DNA of 64,000 nt. Source: Thunnus maccoyii (lineage: Eukaryota > Chordata > Actinopteri > Scombriformes > Scombridae). The stretch spans positions 310,001-374,000 of the forward strand of contig NC_056554.1 of assembly GCF_910596095.1 (NCBI RefSeq). The letters are read 5' to 3'. Position numbers and translations under genes: made by a program. The notes under the pieces are model-generated. The model was given only the letters and a program-made list of their open reading frames with translations. It was not told where the DNA came from and did not search any database. Below are positions 22,181 to 37,097 of the stretch, piece after piece (the first letter of the stretch is position 1; every line of letters starts with the position of its first letter).

Positions 22181-22628
22181 CCTATTGCTAGTGAGAAAAC
22201 AACATGGTGGATGGATTGTTTTGGTCCCTGAGATCAGAGACCCCCCTTTGGCAGTCCTTGAAGGCACCACTACAAAAAAGGACAAAAAGTAGTTTTGTAG
22301 TTCAAGGCAGATCTCTGGAGACCTCAGGAGACTTTTGCACCTAAATGAAGAGGGATATTTTAATACAGAGAAGACGAGAAGAGGAAAGTTTAATGGCATT
22401 CATATATAGTTACTTTCCACATTAGAATAATAGGAAACAACTTGAAAATTAGTGAAATTATAATTTAATAGTAGTATAGTATTAGTTTTTTCAAAGGTGG
22501 ACAACATTGCTCCCAAATGATTTTTAAAAATCATGATTAATCCAAAACATTTTGTTGGTAGCTCACTGTTAACCACTCATTAAATGAGATGTTGAAAGTA
22601 AATTAAAAAGATGCACTCCCCTACTTGA

Positions 22629-22745
22629 CCTCTACAGTGAAGGGATCTAGTGGCTCTGTAATGCTGTAGGGGGGGCATTTTGCTGGCGTGGTTTGGGTCC
22701 ACTTGTCCCCTTAGATGGAAAGGTCACTGCAAATTAATACAAAGT
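22629..22745 (+). pseudogene. Tc1-like transposase fragment
   Basis: Plus frame reads STVKGSSGSVML, a stop where Trp is expected, then GGHFAG and a slip into WKGHCKL. This is the same transposase region as in the element at 6240-6470. It is a short decayed piece without recognisable ends. Confidence 0.7.
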
Positions 22746-23479
22746 TTAACATTTCTAGGAGTGAAAAGTGCTTTTGATTAATGCTGGATTTATTTTTATT
22801 TACAGTGAATCTCAGACAGGCTGTTTAGATTACCATTTAAAATACTGGCCAGCTAAAAATAATAAAAAAAGAATACTGTGTGTCATTTCAGAATGAGCAA
22901 AACCAATAAATGCTCTAAAAATAAAAACAGTAGTAAAAATAAAAAAGTTGAAATAACCCTTAACCTCAGCTGCTCGGTAGGTGGTTACTGGACTCCAATC
23001 ATAAAAAGATATTATCATCAACATGAGTCAATTATGTGCATACGTGTGGGGATCTCCCAGTCTCATAAAAAAAAAAAAATACATATATATATATAATCCC
23101 ACCCAATAAGCTTAGTCTACTCCAATAAAGATGAACGAAGAACATTCAAGATATGGAGAAAGCTGATGATTTTTACAGTCTACTGTACTGCATCTATGGA
23201 AACACCCCAAGGGAGTGTCAAGCAGGTGATGAATCACTGACCTTTGTACCAACACAGTTTTGTGTTGGTACAGCACCTCAGTTTCATGGCTCAATCCATG
23301 TTTTTTTTTGCTTGGGCAGCATCTGGACCAGCATGTTGATGCTGTTCCTGGATAGCCTGAAGGCTGGCCTCAGGTCAGCTCTAGAAAAAAACATGGTGAG
23401 GATAGGCACATTAGTGTTCATTTGTGCATACCTTTGCAAGGGACTTTGGTCCTGTTAAAAAAAGTTCTTTTTAGAATTA

Positions 23480-24340
23480 GATTGTTTATTAATTGTTATA
23501 TTTATGTATTTATCGCTTATTTATGTTTTTACTATTTCATATTTATTCAACTGCATTCCCAATATGAATTGTCAATGGTTGAAACCTTAAATTTCCCTCT
23601 AACATCTGACCTGTTTGATCAGGTGCTTGCTTATGATTGAGAAGGTTTCTATTTCTTTCATTACTTGATGGGTAGCGTAAGGCACACCTGTTTTCCCAGG
23701 TTCTGAGTCAAAAAGTTACTGTAGCCTACATAATTACTGTATCATAGACATGAAAAGTCCTGTTTGTGTTGAAGTCTGTCCTGGTTAATGACTAATAATA
23801 TATGTGACACAGATGAGGTATATGTACTTGCATTGATTTATAGCGATGTTTATGCACCTAACTATACCAGGCCTGTCAGACTGAGTATTGATCTTGATGT
23901 TTGAGTACCAAAAAGATAAAAAAACAAGGTATGTATGTGGAATGTAGGCTAATCCATTTCAATATTAAAGTATTAAATGTATCAAACCTCCCCTGTATTT
24001 ACTAGTTTATTAAGTAGGCCCAGATAAAGCTAATGTAGTCTAATAAAACAGCCCTGCAATAAATGTTAACTTAAGTGAAGTAAATAAGTTTTTTATATAA
24101 TGTTTTTGGGAGTTGTTTGTCCATCCCATTTATATGAATGAGAATAGACTAAATATTAAAAATACCCCAATATAACCCTGTACAGTTCAACAGCACCACA
24201 AACTACAGCTGACAAAAAAATAAACCGACACCTATCTAATGAAGACTTGAGACAATATTAAATTACATTAGTTTTTATGTAGGCGTACCAGGTGAACTGT
24301 CAAGTCTACATAGAAATGAGTAGACTGGTTAACAGCAAAG
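23480..24340. other. AT-rich intergenic sequence, nothing recognised
   Basis: No conserved ORF, repeat array or RNA gene is visible. Confidence 0.5.
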
Positions 24341-25087
24341 CATAATGATTAGACAGATGTACAAAGTTATAGAGACATGCTTAAATGGCACGTTTCCTCT
24401 CCATCCTCCACCACATCCTGGCTCTCCTCTGTCAGATTCGCCTCCTCAGTTGGGCAGCCTCTTTGTAGAGCGTACAGCTGCATCTGATCCATTTCAATAC
24501 GATCTTTCAAATTTTCCCATGTCCGAAGTCTACTTTCTCTCACTTTCTACTTTCTCTCTGTTCGTTGATTCACCACCAACAACTCCCACAAACTTTTTCC
24601 ACTGGCTTTTTACATGTAGGCTACAGATCTTGTAACATAAATTATACACATATTCATATTTTTTTAATGAAAACGAAAAGAGGCAGGGTTGTGTTTTATA
24701 TCGTAATTCGTTTTATTGTAAATGTACATGACATTGAAGATAACTGGCGTAGACACGTACGCCTATTGCCAAGACGAACCGAGATGGTGACGTCATGTAA
24801 TCAAGTACACTGCTGTTCCAATAGCAGAATGACTATACTGCGTCCTACCGTCCTTGAGAGTTTTTACTCCCGAGTCGAACTTGCCAAGTCCCAACTCCCA
24901 AGTCCGCGAGTCCAAACTTGGCGTACTTGGTATTGAGAAGCGCCCTAACTCTTGCCGTAACTGCAAAACGTGATTCAATAACGTTCGTGTCATAATCTTT
25001 TTAAATGTAAATACAAAAATATAAGCCAATTGCTATACCATTTATTGTAATTTCAAGTGGGCAATGTGCTTCTGTTAGATTACAGTA

Positions 25088-25169
25088 GCTGCGATGGCCG
25101 AGTGGTTAAGGCGTTGGACTTGAAATCCAATGGGATCTTCCCGCGCAGGTTCGAACCCTGCTCGCAGCG
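25088..25169 (+). tRNA. tRNA-Ser (anticodon UGA)
   Basis: 82 bases. Acceptor stem GCTGCGA pairs perfectly with TCGCAGC. The A box is TGGCCGAGTGG and the B box GGTTCGAACCC. The anticodon loop CTTGAAA carries TGA between TTGGA/TCCAA stems. The long variable arm (GGG...CCC) is the class II serine feature. No intron. A TTTT run at 25170-25173 is a Pol III terminator. Confidence 0.96.
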
Positions 25170-25349
25170 TTTTGACATTTTAATTTGTGGGGTGTTGTAA
25201 TTGGTGAAACACAACGGCGATCTCAAACGATAGTGACAACCTTTGTAGGAACTATCGAAATAAACATGGTACGTAATGTGAGATTTACCCTTGTAAAGCT
25301 AATTCTGTTATTCTATGAAACATTAAAAGCGTTGTGCTTTATAGAAGTG

Positions 25350-27002
<1,653 letters not shown>

Positions 27003-27321
27003 CTAGTGATATGTGCAGAATTAATAACATCTTCTGGAATAGATTTTTAAATTTATTCGTATTAACTAATTTCGAAAACCAGAGTTTCAAATCACACCAA
27101 ACTGACACTGAATATATCGGATTTGGCTTTGAACACCCCACAAAGGATGTTCTGTAGATACTTTCTGGTACCACTGAGTGGCGCTAACATGACGTTACAG
27201 TCAATAAGCAGCATTCATAAATAAACTCTGGAAACGAGTTTTGACATTTATCGTAGTAATACAGCATAGTTATACAATTAGCTTCACTACACAAACTAAC
27301 GATAGACAGATAACAACAACA

Positions 27322-27336
27322 ACAATAGTAATAATA

Positions 27337-27419
<83 letters not shown>

Positions 27420-27437
27420 CAATCAATCAATCAATCA
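27322..27437. repeat. (TAA)n followed by (AATC)n
   Basis: A long ATA/TAA array (27322-27417) passes into about five AATC units. The AATC run is probably the 3' tail of the minus-strand retroelement to its right. Confidence 0.9.
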
Positions 27438-27665
27438 ATTTTTATTTATATAGCGCCATATCACAACAGAAGTCATCTCAAGGCACTTTTCACATAGAGC
27501 AGGTCAAGACCGTACTCTTTAATTTACAGAGACCCAACAATTCCCCCATGAGCAAGCACTTGGCGACAGCGGTAAGGAAAAACTCCCCTTTAACGGGTAG
27601 AAACCTCAAGCAGACCCCGGCTCTTGGTGGGCGGCCATCTGCTTTGACCGGTTGGGTTGAGAGAG
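27438..27665 (-). mobile_element. Non-LTR retrotransposon 3' end
   Basis: Contains TTTATTTATATAGCGCCATA, CTCAAGGCACTTTTCACATA, GAGACCCAACAATTCCCCCA and GGCGGCCATCTGCTTTGACC, wording typical of an abundant teleost LINE or SINE 3' region. With (GATT)n as its 3' tail on the minus strand, it reads right to left. Clade not certain. Confidence 0.6.
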
Positions 27666-28737
27666 AGAAAGAGAGGGAAAGGGGGAGGGGGGACAGAAGA
27701 AAAACAATCACAACAACAACAATAATAATAATAATGATAATAATAATATGGTAATAATAATTGTTATTATGTTCTGGCTATTCATAAAAGAGTTATTTTT
27801 CTCCAGATGAGGTTGATAAGTCTCATCATGAGGGACTCTGATAACTTAGTATAAATTCAAAGGCTCCTCATGTCACAGAGTCGCATAACTACAAAAAGCC
27901 CATCCTTACACAATCCCAGATCATGCCTGGAAATGCAAGTTAAAGAATATAAAGACCAAACTAATAATCTCTCTGCTGTTAAATGAGATCCATCAGTGTC
28001 TGAAAAACACATAACATCTCTTTTGCAAGCAGATTGGAGTTCCCATACTTGTGATGAGTCAGGACTGGCCAAAACATACTAAGTTACTTTCATGTTGTTC
28101 TATAAATATAACACACAGTTTTCTCCAGTGTGTAACTTTCATTTTCCATGACTTACTTCCTGTTACTAATCATCCCAGCCACCAGGCCACCTCAGCTTCC
28201 TCTTTTCAAACCACATACAGTCACTAATGCAACACTCACTATTTGGAATGAACACTATGTTCTCTGTTAATACTGTCAAAGTCTGCACTGGCATGAAACA
28301 AAGCCACAGCAGGACTGCATATGTGTCTGTGTTGACTCAGCCTGACCCAACTTTATAACTGAGTTATCACTTCAAAGAGAATAAATATGTTTTCTCATGA
28401 GTTCATAAGATGAATAATTACATGTAAAATAAATTAAGAAAATAAATTGACAACAAACTAATAGAAAAATTAAAAAAATGAAAGTGAACAAATCAACAAC
28501 AATAGATAATTAAACAAATAAAAAAATAGACAGAAATTACTGATACCAGCTTTGATATATTACATTACAGAACTACACAGAAGCACAAAATATATATATA
28601 GCAGCCAATGGGTCATATAGTTTACATGTCTAATGGCAACAACTATTGCCAATTTCTCTGTGCAGAATGATGTTTGTGCCGAGTTTGTTTTCACATTCTT
28701 CTGCTGAAGGAAGAAAGATTCTCTGAGCTCACCCTGA

Positions 28738-28920
28738 ATCTGAGTTCAACATGTGTACCTACGAGCATGATTTGTGACATCAAAACTCATTTGGAGCCAA
28801 TCATGGTCCAGTAAGTAACTTACACAGGTGGGATGTGGAAACCTGAATGCCTTCAGTGCACATACACTGAGAATGGACTTTTCATTTTCAGTAGGAGACA
28901 TCTTGTGTCCAACATTTAAG
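28738..28920 (+). repeat. Dispersed repeat, copy A
   Basis: Shares ACATACACTGAGAATGGACT, GAGCATGATT-GTGACATCA and TTTGGAGCCAATCATGGTCC with an inverted copy at 30705-30890. Confidence 0.65.
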
Positions 28921-29429
28921 CTTTTGACAAAGCAAATATTTGCATATTCCTAGTTTCTGGATTTTTCAGTGAGGAGGAAGAAGAGAGATGTAACTAAACC
29001 TTCTTGTGGGAAATTATAGCAGACACTAATTATTGTTCAAAGCAGATTTTTAAACAGATAATTAAACAAACACTGATTTTTTTCTCGTGAGGACAGTCTC
29101 CTATGCACAGACATGATCACTGTGATAGAAAGTCATAATGTCATGTTCCCACAATAAAGAAGACTTCTGTATATCACTGGGGGATTTTAACACAGCAGAT
29201 AGTCTAATGCCAGCTAGCCCAACTTTAAGATATAGCATAAACAGAGTTTCCAGGTTTGTGTGTTTTCTGCAAAATGTGGCTTTTTGTGATAAAACATGAC
29301 AGAGCAGGTTATGGGGGACACGTTACTGATCTGGCAATCCTTAACTTCAAGCTTTATTGTCTGGCTACAGCCCTACAGCAGTAGTAGGGAAGTCAGTGAT
29401 GAACAGAGGTCAGTCTGAAGTGCTTAGTA

Positions 29430-29576
29430 TTAAGCAATATCACACAAGGGTGTGCTTTACCGTCATTGTTCGCATGACAGTGACGGTGAGTGACTCAAAA
29501 GTAGGCAAGGTGCAAGCGCCTTCCTGACTACATAACTGTCATGCACAAAGCACACCCTCTTGTGTAATATTGCTTA
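29430..29576. repeat. Short MITE with 29-30 bp terminal inverted repeats
   Basis: Left end TTAAGCAATATCACACAAGG and right end CCTCTTGTGTAATATTGCTT are near-perfect inverted copies. Total length is 147 bases. Inside is a second weak pair (CTGTCATG/CATGACAG). Confidence 0.85.
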
Positions 29577-29599
29577 AAAGAAAGACAACTCAGAAGTCC

Positions 29600-30500
29600 A
29601 CTCTGTGTTTTACCGCAGATGATTTATTGATTGGGACAGTGTACAGTTTTAAACATTAAAGATGCACTGCACCGGAGTTAGCTCGAAGCTAATTTGCATC
29701 CGTAGTCCCCCACAATCACACACCATACCAAATACAAAATACAAAGCCACACACAACAGCACATCACATACACCTACAATGTCAATTAGAAATGAATAAT
29801 GTAAACTAGACTCAGTGGTCACACAGCTGTAGCGGTAGATTTTTTAATTTGGCATTGAATTAATTTATTGAACTACAGTTCTTCATATCATCAGGTAGGA
29901 CATTCCACTGAGTTGTGGCTTTCACAGAGAAAGCTGACTGCCCAAATGCAGTGTGACGAAATGGTATGGTACAATCTTGTATAGAGGATATTCTGGAGGA
30001 TCTAATAGAACTTACTGAGCGAGTGTACGCAAAGTGACATAGTGGAGGAGGGGCAAACCATTTAAAATTTTATAAACTAGGCACAAATGTGAGAATAATC
30101 TAAAATTGTCAAAGCTCAGTAAATTGTATTTCTCCAGTACCCTACAGTGATGGAAATGCATTTGCTTTTTGTCCAGAGTTTTTAGAGTTTGTTTATATAA
30201 GAGGTTTTATGGCTGTTTCTCCAGCCTGCCCCCAACATGTGATTCAATAAGACATATAGCAAAGAATCATAGCATGCATAAATATCTTGGCTGCGTCCAA
30301 AGAGATACAGATTCTAATATGTCTAAAATTTGCTGAGTTGTACTTTACGGTTTTAACATGTTTCTTAAAGTTCAAATTTGGATCCAGTGTCACGCCAAGA
30401 TATTTAAAAACAATAACTATGTCAGTTTTTTCACCTTTGATAAAAATATCAGCATCAGGAGGTTGTACCATAGTTTTAGAGAAAAACACCTTTTGTCTTG
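29600..30500 (-). pseudogene. Rex/L2-like LINE, reverse transcriptase C-terminal remnant
   Basis: Minus frame at 30489-30244 reads MFFSKTMVQPPDADIFIKGE, then IVIVFKYLGVTLDPNLNFKK, HVKTVKYNSANFRHIRICIS and AAKIFMHAMILCYM. This is the thumb/C-terminal region of Rex- or L2-type reverse transcriptases (FKYLGV motif). Further decayed coding sequence runs left to about 29620. Dead copy. Confidence 0.75.
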
Positions 30501-30704
30501 TTTACATTTAGACTCAGACATGATTGATCAAGCCAATGTGTTATCCTTTCCACGGTGGCTCACTTCAGTAAGGAGGGGAGCACTTGTTTTACGACACATT
30601 TCCAGGAAAAGAAACCCGTATTATATTCCTTAAAATGACATGTACTTCTCCTCCCTCAGTGAACATTTCAGAATCTATGAATATGCAAATATATTTCATT
30701 TTAA

Positions 30705-30890
30705 AAGTTTAACTGTTGGACAGAGGATGTTTCCAACTTCACTGTAAAGTCCATTCTCAGTGTATGTGCACCGGAGGCTTCAAATTTCCACATCACACTT
30801 GTGTTGCATACTGGACCAGGACTGGCTCCAAATTAGGTGTGATGTCACCGATCATGCTTGTAGGTACATGCCTCAAACTGAGATTTAGGC
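30705..30890 (-). repeat. Dispersed repeat, copy B (inverted)
   Basis: The complement matches copy A at 28738-28920 along its length with roughly one difference in four bases and short gaps. It lies immediately right of the LINE remnant. Confidence 0.65.
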
Positions 30891-31019
30891 CTAACAAGAC
30901 CTAACAATATAAAATATATGCTGTTACACACACAGCCCTCTACTGTTGCTGATGAGTCAGGAGACAGACTAGTCATGATAAATGCAGACATGGAAAAGAT
31001 ACTAAATGTTACAGTTTCT

Positions 31020-32140
31020 GACTCATCTTTACATCATGATGTGACCCACACCTGCTATATCCATCATTCTTCTTCTGCATCCCTGGTCAGCAATTTTCAC
31101 TACATTCCACAGTACAAAAAGTTTTAGACAGAACAAACAACACACTGATGGTTTAGCTCTTCTTACCAATAGTATAGGAATACAAAAAACAGAAAGGCAA
31201 AAAGTTTGTCCTGAGGATGGTGCTAGAGTAAAGGTCATTCTAAAGGCTTTATTGTCTGAGAAGTGTAAAATGTTCCATTTGACAATGAAATATATTGTTG
31301 ACAGTTTGGCCTCAGGTTTCTATGCAAACTGTAGTGGATCAGGAAGATGTCTGATCTTGTCCTGTAGTTCTATTTAAATCTTTTTAAAAGGCTTAATGAC
31401 TAAAGCCTTGTTTATACTCGCATGAGACACCATGGTGTGGGCCCCCTCAGATGGCATGTGAGCTACGAGCATGCACAGAGGTGTTAAAGCTCAATGTGTT
31501 GTTCGTTGCGGTATTCTCCGAAATGCCAGGGGGAGTACAAACAAAATGTTACGTGAACACGATAAGGGTGTGCCTGAATACAAATATGTTATTTGGCAAA
31601 GCACAAATAGTGGGTTTTTTACGAACATTTGTTTTATACAAATATTTTAAAAATCATTTGTTTTGGGGAAGAAGAAAAAACCATGTCAAATACCAGTGTG
31701 TAGGTCGGTTACATCGCTATCTCAGTCTCTCTCCTCTGCTCCCCTGTTACGTCTATCAGCAGGTCTCAAGTAGGGGAGTCACATCAACCTGCTATATGAC
31801 ATCACTCCTGGAGTTGGGGGTGTTCACTGACACTGAGCTACTGACACAAGGAAAGTGCTTACAAAGGACTCTCCATAACTTGTTGGTCCCCTTCTCCTTT
31901 TCAAAAAGTTAGGTTGTAAAAAATAGGCAATAAATGAAAAGTTCAAAGCAAGAATTGCATTTGAAGTTCTTCTCTACATATTACACGCTGAACTGTCTCT
32001 GTGTTATGGATGTATAAATAAGTAGATGTCTGTCTGCACATTGGAGATGCATTTGGTTTAGCTCAGTAGTCAGCTCAGTCATCCGCTTTGTAAGATAGTT
32101 TATTCATAAACACATATTTTAACACTTTAATATCCTAAAT
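31020..32140. other. Intergenic sequence, no gene recognised
   Basis: The longest open frame (31451-31912) shows no recognisable motif, signal or splice support and is taken as chance. Confidence 0.45.
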
Positions 32141-32149
32141 TAAGAGTGT

Positions 32150-32280
32150 AATAAAAATAAAAACTGGATTTGTATGCCTATTTCCACTTTTATTCGAATA
32201 CAAATACAAATATAAATAATTTTGCCTCAACAAATATAAATACAAATACAAATACCGGGCTCTCTGCACATCCCTAATAC
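32150..32280 (-). repeat. hAT-like repeat end fragment, second copy
   Basis: CCTATTTCCACTTTTATTCG followed by AATACAAATACAAATA and CTCTGCACATCCCTAATA is a known fish transposon end. It is inverted relative to the fragment at 8995-9080. Confidence 0.6.
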
Positions 32281-33219
32281 ATGCACTGCCCTGGAGCTCG
32301 CCGTTGCTGAGGGAGAATTTGTTGCTTATGGCTATTAAAACTGCAAAGGTGCTGCAAGAGGAGATGGTCTGTCCATTCCTTACATGCAGAGAGACATCTC
32401 GATGGGGAACATAGCCGTATTGTGAGGCCGATGCGAGCTACTGATGAGGAAATGCACTTCAGCTACTTCCATGTGTCCATGTGCAGTGTGCACCTAGATA
32501 CAATAATTCAGAGGTGCATGACCAAGCGTTGCACCTCTGACCAACTTGTGGAGCCTTCGTGCTCGACACGAAAGACACAATGACATCATTTTTGGTGCAC
32601 TCACTCTTGCGCTGGGGACACTGCATCGAGCATAAACCTAGTTAAATGAGGTCATGATTGCAAGCTTGTAGTCATTCAGAGACTTAAGCCGTGTCTCAAT
32701 TCAGGGGCTGCATTGTTCAAAGGCTGCATTTGAAGACCGAATGCATCACAGTGGTGGAACCGAGGCTGTCCAACTTCGAAGGCTATCTAGGAATGCATTT
32801 TATACGCATGGTTACGCATGGTTACTTTCTCGTCTGAAAAAAATATAAACTGATAATATATGGTCAGTTTATCCAAACAACACCTATTTGATAATTTGCT
32901 CAGACGTTTTTGGAGATGTTTCGGAGACACTGGCCAGGTGAGACCAGCCGGTCATCTCAGCCGCTAGCAGCCCAGCTCTTGAGATGATTGGCCGGTTAAT
33001 ATCCGTCATCATCCCAGGGAGAACATCCAATGAACTGATCTGTGTAGCTCTTTGGTAATTTACTGCTGGCTCTAATGTCTCCACAGCATTTTGATTTTTG
33101 AAGATAAATGTTGTTCTCACAGATGAAATCTAAAAATTGTAGCTGTCACCTGGGCCGAATTATCCATATATTGCATCGGGCGAGCCAATAGATGCATTTT
33201 AATCAGCATAAAAAATATA

Positions 33220-33440
33220 AAGTTTGATGTGGTTAAAGCAGTAAAGCAGTCTGCATTGATTTATAAATTAAAATGATTGATTCTGACAGTATCTGTTGTC
33301 CGCAGCTGCTTTATACTATATGAAAAGTTTCTCCTTCAGTTCATTAAATCCCTGAAGCATCTGAAGGCAGGAGGACACAGATTAATTAATCTGTAGCCTC
33401 TACACTTCAGACTGCTCAATTAGAATGGGTGACATCAGAT
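33220..33440 (+). repeat. Copy of the internal part of the hAT-like element
   Basis: Shares GTGGTTAAAGCAG, CAGTCTGCATTGAT, ACAGTATCTG-TGTCC, GTTCATTAAATCCCTG and CAGCATCTGA-like wording with 16141-16330, in the same order and orientation. Confidence 0.7.
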
Positions 33441-33854
33441 TACCTGAACTCTTTAATACTGTATGTAATGAAACTTCCTTCCAATTTTGTTTGCAGTTTT
33501 TCAGTCATGTTTTATTTTTGAAATGTCTTACTAATACTGTTGCATACATTTTGCGATATGATATGACAATTTACAAACTTGAGCTAGTGTAGAATTAAGA
33601 CTAAAAAGCATTTGATTGATGTGATCATATACAGGGCTTCTTCAAAGTTTTTTTTTCATTATTTAGTTCTTTAATTAATTGTTAAAAAACAGCAACACGT
33701 GTGTGTGTTCACATGGTGCTACCAACCCTCCTCATTGCTGACTTTTAGCTTCTCCAAGCACTAATTTAAACCTCTTGCCATCCCAATGTAAAATTTTCTA
33801 GATCCACCACTGATTGGTCAAGGTATTAGAGTTGTATGAGATGCTCTAGGCCTG

Positions 33855-33935
33855 GCACACCCAGTAGCCTACTGGTTAAGATGCATGCCACTGCTACGTC
33901 TGCTTTTTTGTATGTCATCAGCATCAGCAACATGT
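33855..33935 (+). repeat. Possible degraded tRNA-derived SINE head
   Basis: CCCAGTAGCCTACTGGTTAA then GATGCATGCCAC resembles an A-box promoter of a V-SINE-like family, and TTTTTGTATGTCATC follows. The B box is not clear. Confidence 0.35.
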
Positions 33936-34239
33936 ATGTCAGCTCTGTACTGTTGCTAAATAATAAAAGAATAAAATAAAATACAAAAAAACAAAAAATA
34001 TTGAATTGATCACCTACCAAGGCATGGTGGTTAGATTTCGTGTCCATATTGTTCTGGAATTGCTGTGATGGCATGCTGACATCAGTAACGATGACGATGA
34101 TGATCTACAGCAACACTCATTTTCTTTTAATTGTAAAGATTTAGATTTTATTAGTCTGGTCAGTAGCCTACAAATATTACAAATAGCCCACAATATGAAT
34201 ATTACATGGTCATTTAATTCTTGCAAGTATTATTTAGTG

Positions 34240-37050
34240 ACACAAAATGTTTGATAACAAACTTCTCAGAATAACATCTGTACAGACTAATGTTAAGATC
34301 CGACATTGTAATATTTGACACATCAATGAAGGAAAATACTGTGTTGTATTTCTTGTATTTGAATTTCTTTATGTCAGTATGTGAATGAACTGAAGGTGCA
34401 CAGGCAATATGATGGTATTCTTTACATGAAAAAAAATCTAAATTATACAATCTAAGTAAAATAATGTAGTAATATGGAGCTTAGAGAATAAATGCTGTCA
34501 TGATGTCACACAATATTTTAGTATGCTATCATTATGATATCTTTATTTAAACAACAATTATTGGAGACTTCCTGTATATTCTAGAGGCGCTGCTAGAAAC
34601 TTTGGCTTGACTGCTGCTGCCCGATCATGTCCACTTTCCAGATGGAATCCATCTCAAATTAGCCTGCATTGTATGTTGATTTTTTCTAAACTAACTGCAC
34701 AAACAGTATCTTGTAAAGATTAATATACAGTAGTATACAGTCAGTATAGAACACAGTTGTCATCTTCTGTTGCCTCTGTGCCCCCCTACTGCAGCTGCTG
34801 TCACTTTTAACTGTAGAAGGCGATAGTTGGACTGGAGGTGCAGCTCTGCAATGGGATGATCACAGCTTGGACTGGTTTCCTGTTGCTTTACATCTTTTTT
34901 TTTTACATCCTCTCCTTTTTTGTCTCTTTTACCCCTTGTGTTGTCCGTATGTGGTGAGAAAGTCAGTGCATGTGTCACAGAGGGGTTCTCCTAAGGAACA
35001 TTGCTGCATGGGAAAGATGAGTAGGATTTTATAAATAAAGTGGAAACAGCCGGTGGAAACAAGCATGCGCAGTTGAGTCTCGGAGGTGCAGGCTGGGCTG
35101 GGATAACATATACCCTAGAACCAGTGGAATGGGTAAACAGGATATGTGCTCCTTTTATTACAAACAACTCTCTGTTTCTCCTTCTGTTATTGTCATAAAT
35201 CTCTAACTTTACTGGAAGTGTGCATGGAACAATGTGTTCAGGGTCGAGCCTAGACTTGTAATGACAACTCTGAAGCACTGAACCTTCGCCAGCACGCAGA
35301 GGATGATGGGAAACACAGCAGGGGAAACATGACTGAGGCTGAAGGGGCATGTTTGTTATAATACTGTAAGAAGTGAGTCACTGCAGAGAGTTGTGTGTGC
35401 TTTTTTGCTCCTGTAGTTTTTATATTAAAAGAACAAGTGGCCTTGCATACAAAGATGGGGAAATATTTTGCCAGCTTCCCTGGCACAATGATCAAATTCA
35501 GGGCATGCCCCAGTACCCTGATGCATTCCATGTGGCCACGGCATCTGCAGTTGGGATCCCAGTGATGTTTCATGTATTCCCCATCTGTCTCTCTCCCCTT
35601 GTTTCTTGACGTCTCTCTGCTGTTGCTGTCCAATAAAGGCATGAATTGCCCCACCCCAAGAGAAAAAAAATAAAGTTAAACCTGCATTAACTGATCTTTT
35701 TGGCCACTTGGAATTGTGTTTCTTTTCTTTTTTTTATTTAGAGAGATGAGACAAAACAGGTGATACAAGACATAACAAGACAGAACGTAATCCAACGGAT
35801 GACATGACAGGATTTATGTGATAAGACAAACGTGCATTGAGGATTTACAGCGATAACAGCAGAAAAGAAAAATTCAGATGTTAGTACTTATGCAGGTGTA
35901 TGGCAGTCTGTTATACAGGATTTCTGTGTGTGTAGGTGTGAGTGTGTATGTGTAGAAGAGCAATTGGGGCGAGTGGTTATAAAAAAAAGATTAATAATAA
36001 TGATAACAAGTAAATAAATAAATATATATTTATAATATCCCCTCCCTTTTATAATATAAAGGGAGAGGAATGGAGAATTTTTTTAATTAAAGAGAATAAT
36101 TAAGTTAAAGTCACTCATCTCCCCCTCCTTTCTGTCAAGCCGCACCTCACCAGCCACGGCGCCACGGCCTGCTGTCCCAGAGGCGAAGCAAGGAAGGAGT
36201 GAGGAAGAGCAGAGGGGAGGAAAAGGGAAGAGAATGGAGAAAAAGGGAAAAATGGAGAGGGAGAATAAATAGGGTAAGAGAAGAAGATATCCCAGTTACA
36301 GCCAATATTTTCTTTGTGTGTTAAATGTTTTGACTTTGCTTTTTTCCCCTCTCCCCTTTCTCTTTTATCCTTTTTTTTCTTCTGAAAATAAATTTGGATT
36401 TTTGCTTATTTCTGCGTGGGGCTGGGATTTTCCCTTCCTTAGCTGCCTGGAGTTGTGTTTCTGTCCACCTGGTGAATGTAAGTCCAAGATTCACCCTCTT
36501 TAAGCTCTGTTTTTGCTCTCTACCAACTCCTGAGGGAAATATCTGGCTCTTTAGCTGCTAAATGCTCCACTATGTTTACCAGCTAGTCTACAGCTAACTG
36601 TGTGTTTGTCGTTTGGTGATGAGCAGGTAGTGTGTAGTGGTTTTTTAGATCTAAAAAGGATCAGAAGGCTTTGAAAAGCTGAATCAAAACACCAAAGGAG
36701 AGAATATCTTTTGGAGGAATGCTGTTCATCTTCCAGAAGTTCCACACACTTGAGAATTTCTGACAAGGACCACTGCAGATGTTCTGGAGGCTTGTGGTGG
36801 AACTACATATTTAATTTGTCACCTACGTGTATTTCTCCCAATCCTACACTGAATCAGTGCATCACAAAGTGCAGCATACCTCCATCCTCAAACACAAATA
36901 CACCCACTCCATCACCAAGCTCTTTGTGCACTAAACATTACATTATGTCATAATCTGCACTTTTCCTCAGGTGATTTGATTAAGTAGTGCCCAAAATTAG
37001 AGACTGAGACTATGCTGTTGTCTGTTAAAATGCTGTGAATTTCCTCATGC
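34240..37050. other. Intergenic sequence, no gene recognised
   Basis: No supported ORF or RNA gene. A purine-rich segment (36190-36290) and T/C tracts at about 36330-36380 are low-complexity. Confidence 0.45.
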
Positions 37051-37097
37051 TGATAAATTCAGGCTAGATTAGTCACCAGGTTGACATATTAGTTTTT

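Noticed and set aside
27184..27453. Open frames of Tyr or Ile runs
   Set aside because: They are direct translations of the (TAA)n microsatellite.
31451..31912. 153-codon plus-strand open frame
   Set aside because: No domain, no promoter, no family resemblance. It lies among transposon pieces.
35990..36070. Near-palindrome CTCCCTTTTATA-ATATAAAGGGAG as a hairpin element
   Set aside because: Imperfect, short and inside low-complexity AT-rich DNA; weaker than the palindromes reported.
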